Shown here: positions 22,703-35,400 of the stretch, piece after piece | How positions within the stretch are numbered: position 1 is the stretch's first letter | Layout: every line of letters begins with the position of its first letter | NCBI RefSeq assembly: GCF_000764305.2 | Contig: NW_025944346.1 | Location: 1-64,000 of the forward strand | Source: Hyalella azteca | Lineage: Eukaryota; Arthropoda; Malacostraca; Amphipoda; Hyalellidae | Direction of reading: 5' to 3' | Length of the DNA stretch: 64,000 bases | Notes under the pieces: generated by a model | Told to the model about the DNA's origin: nothing | Databases searched by the model: none | The model's input: the letters and a program-made list of their open reading frames with translations, nothing else | Made by a program: the position numbers and the translations under genes

Positions 22703-25197
22703 TTTTTTTACATCCCATAGTCTGAGTAGAAGCTTGCGCTGTGTAGGCGGAACTAGCATGTCTACATGTTCACCTCAATGATAATATTAAAACTCACTTC
22801 TATCCACAATTCAGATTACTGTTCTGAACTTTCAATTAGTAGCGTTGGGCAAATATTTCATTAATGATTGCGCAATAACAACTCACTGTTACCAAATTAA
22901 TTAGCAATAAACATCGATACGAATGAGCTAATCAATGACACGAATGAGCTAATCAACTTTCCCGTAACGTACGGGCTCTGAATGAAGTCACGCGTGTGGC
23001 AAGGAGAATTACTAACAAGGCAAAGATTGTTGAAGAATAATCGTCCTCTGATAAAGCGGATATTCCGTGTCCCTCGAGACGTTCTGAGTAAAACGTGACC
23101 AAACTGTCGAATTCCGTGCGCATAAGAGTGTTTCGGGGAGGTCGATTTTACTCATGTAGTATTTAACACTTTAATGCGCCTCTTCGGTAACGTTTTGGCA
23201 GTTTTTCTATGTGCAAAATTATAACAAAGTATCTGTAATGCAGTAGTTCTTCCGGCATCGTTCTATAATTGAAAATAAATAATAATGAAGATCGTTCTAT
23301 GGTGGATAATGTTTTTGCAGGGGTATTAATTATGTTTCGCCCGTATTTGTCCCTGTATGCCAGGGAGCACACTCCGTAACAACAACGGACGAAGTCAATG
23401 TGTGAGCTTTTGATCGGTCGTGCTGTTAAAAAGAAAAAAAGAAGCAATACGAGCAAACGGTAAAGACGCTCTCGGTCGCTTTCTTGATCATGCTGAATGG
23501 AAAGAAGCCATAACCGACGAAACCTGTATACGGACTGCCTTCCGTTTAAGTGAATGATAAAAGCCAACAAACTCCCGTTGCCACATCTGCTCATCTAAGA
23601 TATTACAGTTTCCTGTTAGTTTTAGCGGAAAGAATCAAGACGAAGTCGATCAAAATTAACGATCTACAAATATTTCGATCCCGATGCGTGGGTGGGGTAT
23701 TGGTCTAAATGTGATATCAACTTCTAAATGGTCTAAATGTGATATTCATATATCCTTTAAAGCATCGTTTACTGAAACTTTGAAAAAAAAATATTTAATT
23801 GGGGGAATGTTTGGACTTTTATGGTTTGAATGAAACATGAGTGAAAAGATTGGTTCTGAAATTCACAGGGCTATTAAACCAATTATATGTTCAATACGTC
23901 ATTTGGGCGTTTAAAACGTTTGAAACGTCTAAAATGTAAAGAGCGAAAATAAAGTAAACGAGATCCACGACGAAAAGTAAGCAGCACAGAGCCCAATCAT
24001 TTGAAAATCTACGAATAAAACTCGGTAAGGTCCTAATGAAGTGATGTCTTATCAGAACATCGGCTTGAGCCCATAGGTTATTTAGAGGACCAAGATAGCA
24101 GAGCAACGCCGGACAAGAAGATGGGCCAAACCAGCTCCCGCCGCCTAGTCACACATCCCATCCAGTGGGTGGGCTTAGAAAAATGATCGAGATTTTACAT
24201 TTACAACATTTTTCAAACTGAATTCTTTTTCAATACTTTTGAACTCAATATGGTATGCTGAAGCCATTTGTTCAAGTTAATTCAGTTAAATTTTTTTTAT
24301 CATATTATTTAAAAATAACTGATACAATTTTCATTTGACCCCGGAGATTTGAAAATATTAATACAGTTTCAGCGCAAAATTAGTCTTATTTTAAGTCACA
24401 CTAAAAATGATTATAATATATTCTTCATGGCAGCCCAGTCAATGCTTATTGCGCCTTTTGTGTGATGGAAGAGGTCAGTTTTTAGCATCCTTCGACCCTG
24501 CCATAACGGTTAATAATCTGGAGCCAAATAGATAGCGAGACGTCAAAGATTTTGCGCACGTCTAGAATTTACTGAGAAGATATTAAGTTCCAACGATAAA
24601 ATGTATGACGATAACGAACATTTATTATAGATAGCGCACTTTAATGATATTGCGGAGAGAGCACGAGGGCTACTTAAAATTAAATAATTATGCTAGATGA
24701 TAAATACTTCATATACATGTAATATAGTCATTGCCTACGTTAATTTTAGCTACGTCTTCAAAATGAAAAATACGAACAGTATATTCTCAATCAATATCAA
24801 TCCTTAAATATCTCGAGTTACAAGGACACAATTCGACTTGTGTCTCAACAGTCGCATGTCTGTTTCACCCCCACTGAGCAGCAACAAGCGCTCTCTGTTG
24901 AACTCCATCTAGCACGTCGGTCACGCTCAAACAATTCAACAAGATCCTTATCTATGTACTATGGTCATGCCAGCCATGGCTTCTGAGGTAAATGTGCTAT
25001 ACATCACCTGAATTATAAAGGCGAAGAGTGGATTTAAACCTGCAGAATCTGATTTCCTATAGTGCAGCTCGATCAAATAGAACACGCGTCAGAGACGTAC
25101 GGTTGAAGTGTTTCTTCTGACAACAACTCTCGAGCTACACGCCAAGGGTTGTTCTGTAAACAGAACTGAACACGAGAACACTAGCTGCATTTCTCAG
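22703..25197. other. Intergenic, no supported gene
   Basis: The 143-codon frame at 23163-23594 (-) is the longest non-repetitive one here, but its composition is unremarkable and about this length is expected by chance in AT-rich sequence of this size. Confidence 0.35.
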
Positions 25198-25313
25198 AGC
25201 AACCTGTGGATGTTAACATTAGACTTGAGACAAGGTGGTTCAGCTTACATTGAAGAGATTATCCTCATACATGCAGATGAGAAATGGGCCGTGTGGATTT
25301 CTGATACTGAAAG
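25198..25313 (+). CDS. Possible internal exon, unrecognised
   Basis: A pyrimidine-rich acceptor TGCATTTCTCAG precedes 25198, and a near-consensus donor GAAAG|GTAAGT follows 25313. Between them the frame reads SNLWMLTLDLRQGGSAYIEE and IILIHADEKWAVWISDTE without a stop (38 codons plus two bases). The pattern W-x-L-x-LDL...I..I.I...W.V.ISD is reminiscent of the galactose-binding (discoidin-like) fold, but the match is loose and the segment is short. No partner exon is identified. It could be a single-exon relic or a chance frame with a chance donor. Confidence 0.3.
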
Positions 25314-28300
25314 GTAAGTTCATCAGTTCCTAAAATACTGCAGCGTGAATGCTACACAGAACAGTACTGCTGTGAGAACACTAGAACAATACTTCAACAG
25401 ACAACATGCTCACTATACGTCGCAGACGACATGCAATCAATTTTCCAACCGCCGCGTCGGTGTCGCGTTGCAAGCTGCGACCGCCGCAAACGCCGCGGCG
25501 GAAGACGTTCTTCCGTCCCAACCCTGAATTGCTGATCAGAAGGAAGGCGGGTATATTACTTCAGACGTGGGAATCCAGTGAGACCTGATGATAAGACTGC
25601 CTTATATAAATTAAGTATTCTACATTTTTCATTATTATAATTGATTGTTTTAATTTTTCTAGTTATTGATCTAACAACGGTCGAATTAATTAACAACAGA
25701 ATAATGTGTTTAAGGTGAATTTTAATTAAGAAGTACATCTGAAATTGCGGAAATTGTCGAATTGATTAAAATCGACGCTTGTTTTAGCACACTTAATGCA
25801 GGCGGAAGTGGGTGAAAGTTGGAAAGAATACCCTGTGAATGTTTTTGAATATGTTGATGAACATATGTTTTTGAATGTGAATGTTTTTGAATATGATTTG
25901 AATGTTTTGAAATTTGGGCCAAACGATCTGCAACAGCCGCGATAGCAACTTGTTAAGACGCTGTTTATATATTCTCATGCGAACCTATTCATTTAAAGAG
26001 AAACAATGCCTTAAAATGAGTTTCGCTTATCAAACCCCTTTGATTCAATTTGTAACATAAGCGTAAACAATTTGACGTAAAATTCGCAATAAAAATTAAT
26101 TATTTTTGAATAAATAATGATAAACTTAACCTTGCGTCAGTTCAGCTTTTTTTTACGAGCATTTCAGGGCCACATTCAGAGACACCGATTTTTGTTTGGC
26201 TGCAAGTTTGAGCGTCATGTGCTCACCAATTTACGAACGATCCGTCATCACTTACAAGTCAGGGATCTCCATATAATTGTCATCACCCCCACAAGCCTAT
26301 GAGTTACAGTGATATTGTGCGCAGGCTGAAATATTGTTATTCGTTGTGATGGATTGCATGCCGCATGCCAAATCCATCACAGTGGTATGCCTGTGGCTAG
26401 CTGGACAGAGGCATGGTTACTAGAAAGAATATAACAATTACCTAATATTTTTCTCGTTCCTTTTTGCGCGCAGTATTTGAAAGTTGGTTGTGTGGGCCTC
26501 TCACTCATCAGGATCTGTTGGGTAATCTTACGCACTTGAAGCTGTCACTTGATTGGAGCCTCGCACGAGAGAAGGCACTTGTTGCCTTCACTTGGTGGTT
26601 GACGGAGATTTTAGAACTACTGAAACCAACAGCGTGCCTCTGAAAGGCGATTAATAAGTTTGCTTCTGTGTCCAAATGCGAAGTTCTTCAAAATTATGTC
26701 GAGTAATCAATACTGTGTTGGATGAAATTTTACCATAAGATCGCTAAATATTAACCAGGAATCCAAATTATGAGCAGCGGATTGCTCTGATTGTCACCTC
26801 TGCTGGGCGAGCTAATTGAGACAAACGTCTTCCTGTGGTCGTCTTTCCTGTGCTAAGGATTCCGGAGTTATTTTCTGTCACATTCCTCTACTTTTGTGTA
26901 ATGATATTCCTATCTGAGCTGTGCCTTTGCTCTGTTGTTAATAATTAATTATGCGGGTAGTTCTAGATGCTTCTATGAGTGGGAGCATAGTTGCAAGGCT
27001 GTGCAAATTGTGCACAAAATTGTTGCTCTAAGACGGGGTTTCAATTGAGTCATGGCCTGAGATATTGTATTCCTGTCCTAGAAGTTACGAATAGAGTAAC
27101 TTCGTAACTAAATATAGTAAAATTTATCAAAGTCGATGTGGTGGCAGTGTCCGTGAATTCTTCTTATGGCAACTTCTGACAACTTCTATATAACTTTGTA
27201 GTATCGTTGGTACAGTATGTTTCAGGCGTAGCAGCCCCAGGCCACGCTGGGGAGCCGACTCATGAAAAATGAGTATTTTTTCTCACTTTTTCCCAGTCAT
27301 GTCTCGTGAAAATACTTCATGTCATGGAAATGGGAATAGTCAAGTCAGAATCTTATCATACTTCAAGTGTTTCCATGCAGGCGCATTTCAAAGCAAGTCG
27401 CATGTTTCTAAGGAAACAGATTCGTAGACCAAAACTGAAAAACATTTCCACGTGTAGAACCTCAACAGTTGTTATACCTAATAAAAATCTATGAATTATC
27501 AATTAGAATGACGTAATCACAATGCCGCTACGTGTAGATCCTTTTGGGATAATGAGCGCTCAATGTTCAAGGGCTTACAAAATTTAATTGGCCTAAGACG
27601 ACATTAATAATTGCATGCTACAAGGGGCATGCATTAGAGCATGTTAGGCTGCATGGCTACAGGAACAATGGTAACTCGGCTGAGTGTCTGATTGTGTTGG
27701 AACGCTTCATTCACGTCCGAAAGATTATGCCCTATCTAATGAACTTTTTGTAAAAGAACACTTGGAATACCAGAGCTTGTTTTTTGACTAAATTGCGCTC
27801 TAGAAATGAGTGGCGACTTTGCAGTTCTGTAACCGCCACTGAAAATGAAGCATGGAGAGCAAATGAAGTTTTTACAAGCGACACAGGATATGCAACAGCT
27901 GCATCAAGAGCAGCGTCTGAAACACGATCGGCCGTCTTGCGTAGATAATGCAGAATGATTTGAATAAAGCATAATAAAAGACGCAACGCATGAAAATATG
28001 ACAAAGAAACATATAATATAGGAAATTTGACGACTTTGTTCGATGGCTTAATACAGGACATTATGGCTTAATAAATGCATATGAACTTATTAATAGCGAA
28101 AAACATGACGGTTGAATTAGAATTACATACCCAGCATTCAAGTGTAAATATTTGGCACTTTTCGGAAAATAAATAATTATCACAACAATTTATATTATCT
28201 TCAGCATTAATTACATCTTTATTATTTTCAGTTTTTGTGATTTTTATTTATTATCTCCTTCTAAGAATCGAAATTCTAAAAGCCTAATTCTGACTTTTGT

Positions 28301-30500
28301 TCCTCGAGACATAATTAAGAGATTCACTTTGTAAAGTAAATCTGCTTTCGAAATTTAATTTACAGCAAATAATTGTAAAAAATAATTTATACGATCTAAC
28401 AACTTGTAAAATTAAGCCTATAAGAATGTAGCGTCCGAGGATTGAATGTTAGGCACGTCGAACCATTTGCGTACTGTCGCAGAATCTTATCGAAATTATC
28501 AGTGCTTAGTGACTCTTATTACTGATGACGGACGCAGAGCTGAACAATACAATTCATGCGTGTACAGCCAAGCGGATGTACTTCATTAACAAAAGGCCGC
28601 CGTAACTAAATACTATAATACGGCGATTGGCTTCGGCGAGAAATGCATTGATTTTTTGATGAACTTATTAGATGGCGGCCGATACTCCTTACTTCGGGTA
28701 GAATTAACGGATAATGACTCCGGTAATAACGATGAGCGGAAATTGACTCTAAGAGAGCGGAAATTGTACTAGCTTGAATTTTGGTCGTTTCGCGTGTTCA
28801 AAGCAGGAAAATGCATATAATTTGCTCAGGTAAAATAATTAGATATTAGCGATTAACTAGAATATTATATCGATTAGCACGTTAACGCTTCTTTAATTTC
28901 GATTTCTGGATAATTTTTCAATTTCCGCTCTCATTTAACGCTAAAATTTTAAACGTTAGCATGGGTGACACTTCTGTGTTGCTTGTCCCGCTCACTTAAT
29001 TCTTAAAATAACGTCACCTAGCTATTTAATACGAGTATAATGACGATAGTGCAGGAAATGGCCTGAATGCCACTTATAGGAGTAACTAAGAAATCTAAGT
29101 CTTTGAGCTCGGTTAAGTGGAACTAACCAGGAACTTAGACGATTTAATGACATTGGTTTTGAAGTATAGTACATTGGATATAGTGGATACTGGATAATGG
29201 ATTGTATTATGAAGAAATTTGCTGTTGTGTTGAAAACCTCTAGAACCAAAAATGCTGCCTCAAAACTCTGCTTTATGAAAGAAAATGTTTCTTGCATTGT
29301 GAAGGGAGATCGAATTCATAACAAAGTGATCATCACAGAAACATTGTAAAGGGAGGTCGAATTGAATGAAGCAGCCTTGAAAAAAGTCGTGATCCTCGTC
29401 AAGCATTTTAAATTATCACGTCATAAATAAACAAATAACTCCCAATAAAATTACTTAGTGACATGTTTATTTTGAAATGTTCCGCTTTTTATACCCTTAT
29501 GAAGATTAAAATTGTCATCACTGCAAAAGCAAACAAGCGGCAACAGAATTAGGGAGTGCATGAGTCACGCTAACCACGTGGGAACTCAGGCACTGCACTG
29601 AACATCTTCTTGCTTCTGGCAACACGCCTCGATTTTTTCTTATGCTAAGTTTCAAAAATAACCTGAGACGTTTTTATCCTATTAGATTTATGAAAATTGA
29701 GTCAAAATTCCGGAGCAACGTTTTATTATCGAATGGTTTGCGTTCATTTTTTAGGGGAAGAAATTCTTAGCATCGAGATTCTTTGTCCATTTGCATATTT
29801 TCATGTAGCTGGAATAAGAACAAACTCAGACATTCACTCGAATTATATAAATAAAACCTTCAAACTTTTCAGTCAGAATCACCTTTCCGTACAGATACAG
29901 AGCGTTCATTCATTCCAGACTATTAAACATGCCTCCCAATAGTGACATTTTCATGTGCAAAGTATTTAGGAAAGAGATCATAACATAGTATGAAAAACTT
30001 ACATTTAAATATTTATTTGGATATTTTCTTTTGCATACTCTTTCGTGACTGCTATATCGCTATATCACTTCATGCATGCACATTTACCAAAATAGGTACT
30101 GGCAACCATTCAGCGTGCATTTAGCCGGGCCATCAAGCAAGTGAACACATGCAAAAGTCGTTGAAAGGAGAGTTTGTTGTTGTTTTCAAGTCACACGCCG
30201 CTGTTAGAGCGAGTGGACTCAGTGGAGTGACGGCATTCCTTTCAGTTTTGTTAGTTCAATGCAGTTGGTCGGGTGATATCAGGGTGTGGTATGAACAAGT
30301 GACGGTACTAAATAAAAACGTAGCTTGGCGTCTTGCACTGCAAGATTGGAGTGGAAATTAACGGACTTACTGCTGTTATATTTGCCAATAATAGTTCAGA
30401 TTATTATTTATATCTTTCGAACAATAAATAGTTCTAATAAGAAGAGATGTAACCAAATATTTCTCACTTATCGAGAATGATCTTCAAATTTATTATTAAT
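25314..30500. other. Intergenic, no supported gene
   Basis: A GC-rich patch at 25430-25530 encodes Arg/Pro- or Ala-rich peptides in overlapping frames with no clear signal. The TTTGAATATG... motif repeats at 25838-25905. The rest is AT-rich and featureless. Confidence 0.35.
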
Positions 30501-30514
30501 AATATATGTCAGCG

Positions 30515-30727
30515 TTTGATTAGGCCATAGGCACGTCGCCGATTCTTAACATTGCAGAACATTTACAGCTTGTTGCGGTCTCGAACACGCAACTCGCTGC
30601 TCCAATTCTGCAGTGCTTACCCGCCCGGCATCCTCGCCGATACCGACCAGAAACTGGCGCACAGATCTGGGATCGAACCCGCACTTAATCCTGTAATTAT
30701 GAACTTTAACCATTGGGCCACCAAACA
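30515..30727 (-). mobile_element. tRNA-derived SINE
   Basis: On the - strand the head has an A box TGGCCCAATGG (30720-30710) and, 31 bp further, a B box GGTTCGATCCC (30679-30669), with spacing and sequence of an RNA polymerase III tRNA promoter. A tRNA-unrelated body follows to the left. The 3' limit (placed near 30515) and tail are not clear. There is no intact cloverleaf, so this is a SINE or tRNA pseudogene rather than a functional tRNA. Confidence 0.55.
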
Positions 30728-31070
30728 CTGGGCCAAATTTAACAACAGTCATTTGAGTCTCGAAGGAACTGATTAGTTGCGCTCGTGACACCTCATTTGT
30801 TTGTGTGGACGTCATGAGCAGTAAATAAAGTCCGTCAAAACTGACAGTCCATTAGCCTTCACCGGCACCCCTGAAACTCATTTGATTTATATTGCCAAGC
30901 CTTCGAGGAATATGAACTTAGTATTATGGTTACAATATTAAACCAGAAAATTAAAATTGCTCATAAATATCCTTTAAAAACCCCATCGACAAAAATTTTA
31001 AATGTCTGAATCATCTAAGGCATTATAGGCCATATGATGGATAGATACAATGTTCCGTACATTGTATTCA

Positions 31071-31078
31071 CCTATTCG
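31071..31078. repeat. Target site duplication, left
   Basis: CCTATTCG lies directly left of the hAT MITE and is repeated exactly at 31236-31243. Confidence 0.9.
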
Positions 31079-31235
31079 CAGAGGTGGGCAGTAGCGCGCT
31101 ACATGTAGCGGCCGCTACATTTAGCGGCGCTACATATAAGCAATTGTAGCGGTAGCGGTAGCGCCCGCTACATTTAGAACATGTAGCGGTAGCGGTAGCG
31201 GCCGCTACATTTCAAAGTAGCGCTGCCCAGCTCTG
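31079..31235. mobile_element. Complete non-autonomous hAT MITE, 157 bp
   Basis: The ends are CAGAGGTGGGCAGTAGCGC and (inverted) CAGAGCTGGGCAGCGCTAC, the classic CAGAGGTGGGCA-type terminus of hAT elements. Exact 8-bp duplications CCTATTCG flank it, as hAT transposases make. The interior is a set of (T)GTAGCGGTAGCG and GCGGCCGCTACAT units in both orientations, so it folds on itself. There is no coding capacity; mobilisation would need a transposase from elsewhere. Confidence 0.93.
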
Positions 31236-31243
31236 CCTATTCG
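31236..31243. repeat. Target site duplication, right
   Basis: CCTATTCG, identical to 31071-31078. Confidence 0.9.
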
Positions 31244-31951
31244 TTAGATAAAATTGTATCTACTAATCGAAAATAAAAAAGAATCTGGTAAAAGTATTCG
31301 TATATTCTACGTAACATTAGCCGTATAAAGGCTAGCACAGCATTCAAACCCTCAGTAAATGTCCTTGAGTCGGTACTTGCTTTTGAAGGTAAGCCCGGGC
31401 ATGCGGGCATGAGGCGTAGAAATGCAAGAGGGTTGTAGGCATGCCTTGACCTTCGCTACCTAGCAGGGAACACTGCACCAGAGTTCTGCGTCATACAGTG
31501 GGGCTTTAGTGTGCTTTGAAACATTAATATAAAATGGAGTGGACTTGAACTTCATATTTCTGGAGTTACGCTCATATGAAATTAAGTTATAGCTAAACTT
31601 GCTGTCGAGCAAGTCTTATAAATAAACCTCCTCAGTGCAAGTTCAAGTCTTCTCAGTGTTATTTCGTTCGTGCAGTACTGATGAGTTTTCGCGTATGAAT
31701 GGCAAATCGTAGTTCCAATCAAAGTTAAAATAAAGTTAACAAAAGTCATCACTTCTCGAAGGAGCTTTGCACATTGAGATGCTTCAGGTGCTACCGATGT
31801 TGTGCACAGTAAGGGTACTACGTGCCAACTCTACATGCGCTCGGTGACAGGCCGAAAATATCACTCGGCAACCGCAGACAAAGGAGCTTCTTCTGTGCAG
31901 CTACTATGATCGATGGTTGCATTGGCAAGGTAACCATGTTTTGTTTTAAAA
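31244..31951. other. Intergenic, nothing recognised
   Basis: No supported feature before the tandem duplication at 31952. Confidence 0.35.
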
Positions 31952-32474
31952 AGGAACCTACTTTGGAGGGCATTAATGATATAGAGGTTTCCGAAAACCG
32001 ATACACTTATATAAAGCTGAACATTATGTAGAGTTGCTTTTGAATGGACTCGCTTAATGATCTTCACTTATTTGCATATGAGAGGCTTCCCTACCTTACT
32101 ACCTTACCTAAAGCATGAAACATTGCTTGTATTAAGACCAAGTAAATATGCCGACATGTAAATATAGTGGCACTAACAATTAGGAACCTACTTTGGTGGG
32201 CATTAATGATATAGAGGTTTCCGAAGACCGATACACTTATATAAAGGCTAAAGCTGAACATTACGTAGAGTTGTTTTTGAATGGACTCATGCCGTACATT
32301 TAATGGTCACTATTCTAATTTCCGCCATCAAAACATTCTACTTACAAGAATGATCTTCACTTATGTGCATATGAGAGGCTTCCCTACCTTACTACTTTAC
32401 CTAAATCATGAAACATTGTTTGTATTAAGACCAAGTAAATATGCCGACATGCAAATATGGTTGCACTAACAATT
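31952..32474. repeat. Two-copy tandem duplication (230 bp and 293 bp)
   Basis: Both copies begin AGGAACCTACTTTGG and end CACTAACAATT (31952-32181, 32182-32474). Copy 2 has an extra block of about 60 bp around 32289-32350, and the copies differ by scattered substitutions. An ATGCCGACATG near each copy end opens only short frames. Confidence 0.85.
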
Positions 32475-35400
32475 CGATTATATTCCCACGGTCACATGAC
32501 ATTAGAAGTTCAAGCGGAGTCATGAAGAAAAACCTTCGAGTAGCCTTCCTGTATTGTGACGTGTAGTGGAGTCTTTTGAGGCATTTCAAGGATGCGAGAG
32601 AGCTTCATTACGTGGACGTAACAACGCCTGTCTGCCTTTGTGTGGCAATACACTCCGCCCTGCATAAATCTAACCGCTGGTTATCATAAGGCAAACAGAG
32701 CTGTGCAACTTAGCGGAAGAACGTAACTCCCGCCATGCCTGTCACGCCCTCTGCTTTGGCGGGAGTGAAACACTAAATGACACCTTGACAGTTGACAGAG
32801 CCTGCTGAATCATAAGGAGTAGATGACAATCTCCTAACGGATTAAAAAATTTCGTATCTCCTAATAGATTATTATAATATACATTTACTCAGATATCCTA
32901 TAAATTAGGATGGTGTATAAAGATTGATTGAACATTATCAGTAATGGTTGATGGACATTTGGAATTAAATATATGTAACTATACTGAATATAAGAGTATT
33001 CGAACTAAGCGCAATTAATAAGTGCAATTATTAGTGCACTCAGAACTTTAATATTCTTTACAAAAAGTTTGGAATGAGCTTTTTAACGTTTTTAAACCGA
33101 AAATTTGGAAGACTTGTCTGTGGATCACATGAGTTAAGCCAGCAAAGCCTTTTGTGGTTTTTGCACACGTTATCAATCACTACTTGCCATGCTAATTTAC
33201 TGGAATGACCAAATTGCACACTTTCTCTCAATTTGCCATTCAAGTGCGCGAATTTTTCAAATTTGAGTGAGCCCGAGTTCAAATCACGCTAAATAATCAG
33301 ATTCTAGAAACGGGTAATTTTGGCCTTAATTGTGCCTGCCCTCATAGTCATGGCCGTGCAAGACATGTAATCTGCAGCTGAGCCAGCATTCGCTAGGCAT
33401 GTAACCTACCATAATAGGGCTGCAGCTCTCCTGCACGCCTCCTAACAACAGCCTCTACGACAAAATAGTTTACCTTTTTCTTTTGTTCGGTCGAAAAGTC
33501 GTCGACTCAAGTGTGTTGCTTGACGCTGTAATTCAGATAGGTGCAGCAAATCTAGATCTCGTTGCAAGATGACGCGTGCCTGTGTGTCAAACTGTTCTGC
33601 CATTATAATTGAACGGAAATAAATTCGAAGATAACATCTACACCAGCAAAGTAAGGTTTGTGGATGATATGCGTGCACTAAATGAGACTTGCATGTGATG
33701 CTCTGTGGAGTGTACAGAAGCCTGTATCACTGCCAACTAGAAAAGTTTAGAAGAGATAATCCGAAAACGCCTCAGCTGCAATTTTAAAAGTCATGTTCTG
33801 TCTACAATGAAGAAAATGCTTGAGTCAGGTTATTTTTAACCCAGCTATTGACCAAACGCTGTGTAGTTGAGTTTGAGTCATTTCCTTAACACGATTTTGA
33901 TTGTTACCTGAATTATTTCTCTATTGAGATCGGTGATACTTATTAAAATAACTTAAATAAGGTGGTCCAGGATTGTTTTCACAGTGTGCGATTACTGAAG
34001 CAGCGTTTTACTGCAGAATACATCTATCCTGCGTACACATTGATCGATTGCAATCAGGATTGGTTTTCCTCTGCTGAAACAGACTTTTGTAGCATAAATT
34101 AACAATTGAGGTTCAGAGATCATGATTAATCTCAAATCTACCACTCGACGATTAATTTATGCGGTTGACTTATTAACGTAACCATCGCCTTTCAGCACAG
34201 AAAATTCGGTTCCTGACGATTTATAACCGCGACATGAATTAGGTTGCGTTTTGTGTCTATGTTGAACTTGCGGCTGAACTGTTAAGTTTCGTGGTAGTTC
34301 TTTCGTTGCGTAGCTGTATCTTTTCCACGATTTCGGGGGTCTTCAGAGGCCGTTGACGTACGTGTGGCGGTCAGCCAAGTCACGTGTCGGAGTGACCTCC
34401 GTCTGGTGTGTTTTCGTCTTACGACGGCATTTTTTCACACTTCAGAGTTAGTGCTCACTGGTCTCGTGATATTTTTGGTTCGTGAACTCTTGTTCTTGTT
34501 AAGTAAAGAAACCAGAAAATTTACATTTGGATGCTTTAGTTTGTGCAGTAGTGAAAACAATGCAGTGATCATGTAACACTGTTGTGAATACGATAATGAT
34601 AAACTGGACAATTTAAAATTTTAAATCATTCATAAATAAATTTTAGTCATGAAAGTTCGAAGAAAAATGAATTTATTCCTTTCTCATTTGAGATGCGTTA
34701 TTAATGAATAAAGCACTGCACATGAGTGAGTGTCATATTAAATCCACACATGAATAAAATTTCACGTAAAACTTTTTAACTATTAAGTTTTAAAAAGAAA
34801 CTATCATTGGGTTAATACATTTAAGAGCACTTCAGATTAACACAGGGAGGATTTAGCACATTTACCGTCAAGAGTACGTACAAACGTAACTACGTAAGTA
34901 CAGCACATCTGCTCTCCACAAATTACGATGTGTACATAAGCAGCCATGCCCTTGCTCCGAGATAGAGGCGCGTGTGACAGATCTTGAGTGCTCTTCCGAG
35001 CATGACACCGCTAGTGTTGCGTGTTGCTTAGGCTGAGTGGGCTCGGCATAGAGTTGGTTAGGTTGAGTGGGCGCGGCAATATGCATTTGAGACTCAGGTT
35101 AGACCAAAGTTGGGATCGAGACCTCGGTGCCTTCCAGTGACTTTTGCTTGACATAGCGTCATAAAATAATCTTGCGAGTTCAATTTGAGAGAGGAATGAG
35201 GATGTAACTTATGTGAAGTTGAATTGGAAACAAATTTTTGGATAAATCCTCGAGGTAGTCGTCATCCGGTATTTTCATGACAAGAATTTTTTATGATAGA
35301 GATTCTAAATTATTTCATATTCGTCAATAAAAATGGCTGTTATTACGGCTTTAACTTCAGAGAAGCTAGATGATATTTTCAGGTTTTGTCCCACGACGGA

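Noticed and set aside
23163..23594. 143-codon - strand frame
   Set aside because: Same reasoning; no conserved-looking motif and no recognisable family.
30655..30727. Functional tRNA gene
   Set aside because: A and B boxes are present but no paired acceptor, anticodon and T stems could be drawn; it is better explained as a SINE head.
32441..32560. Possible THAP zinc-finger start (MPTCKYGCTNN)
   Set aside because: The first residues resemble THAP proteins, but the expected later Cys/His and the proline-rich signature are missing and a stop follows after about 40 codons; the neighbouring copy is stopped after 11.
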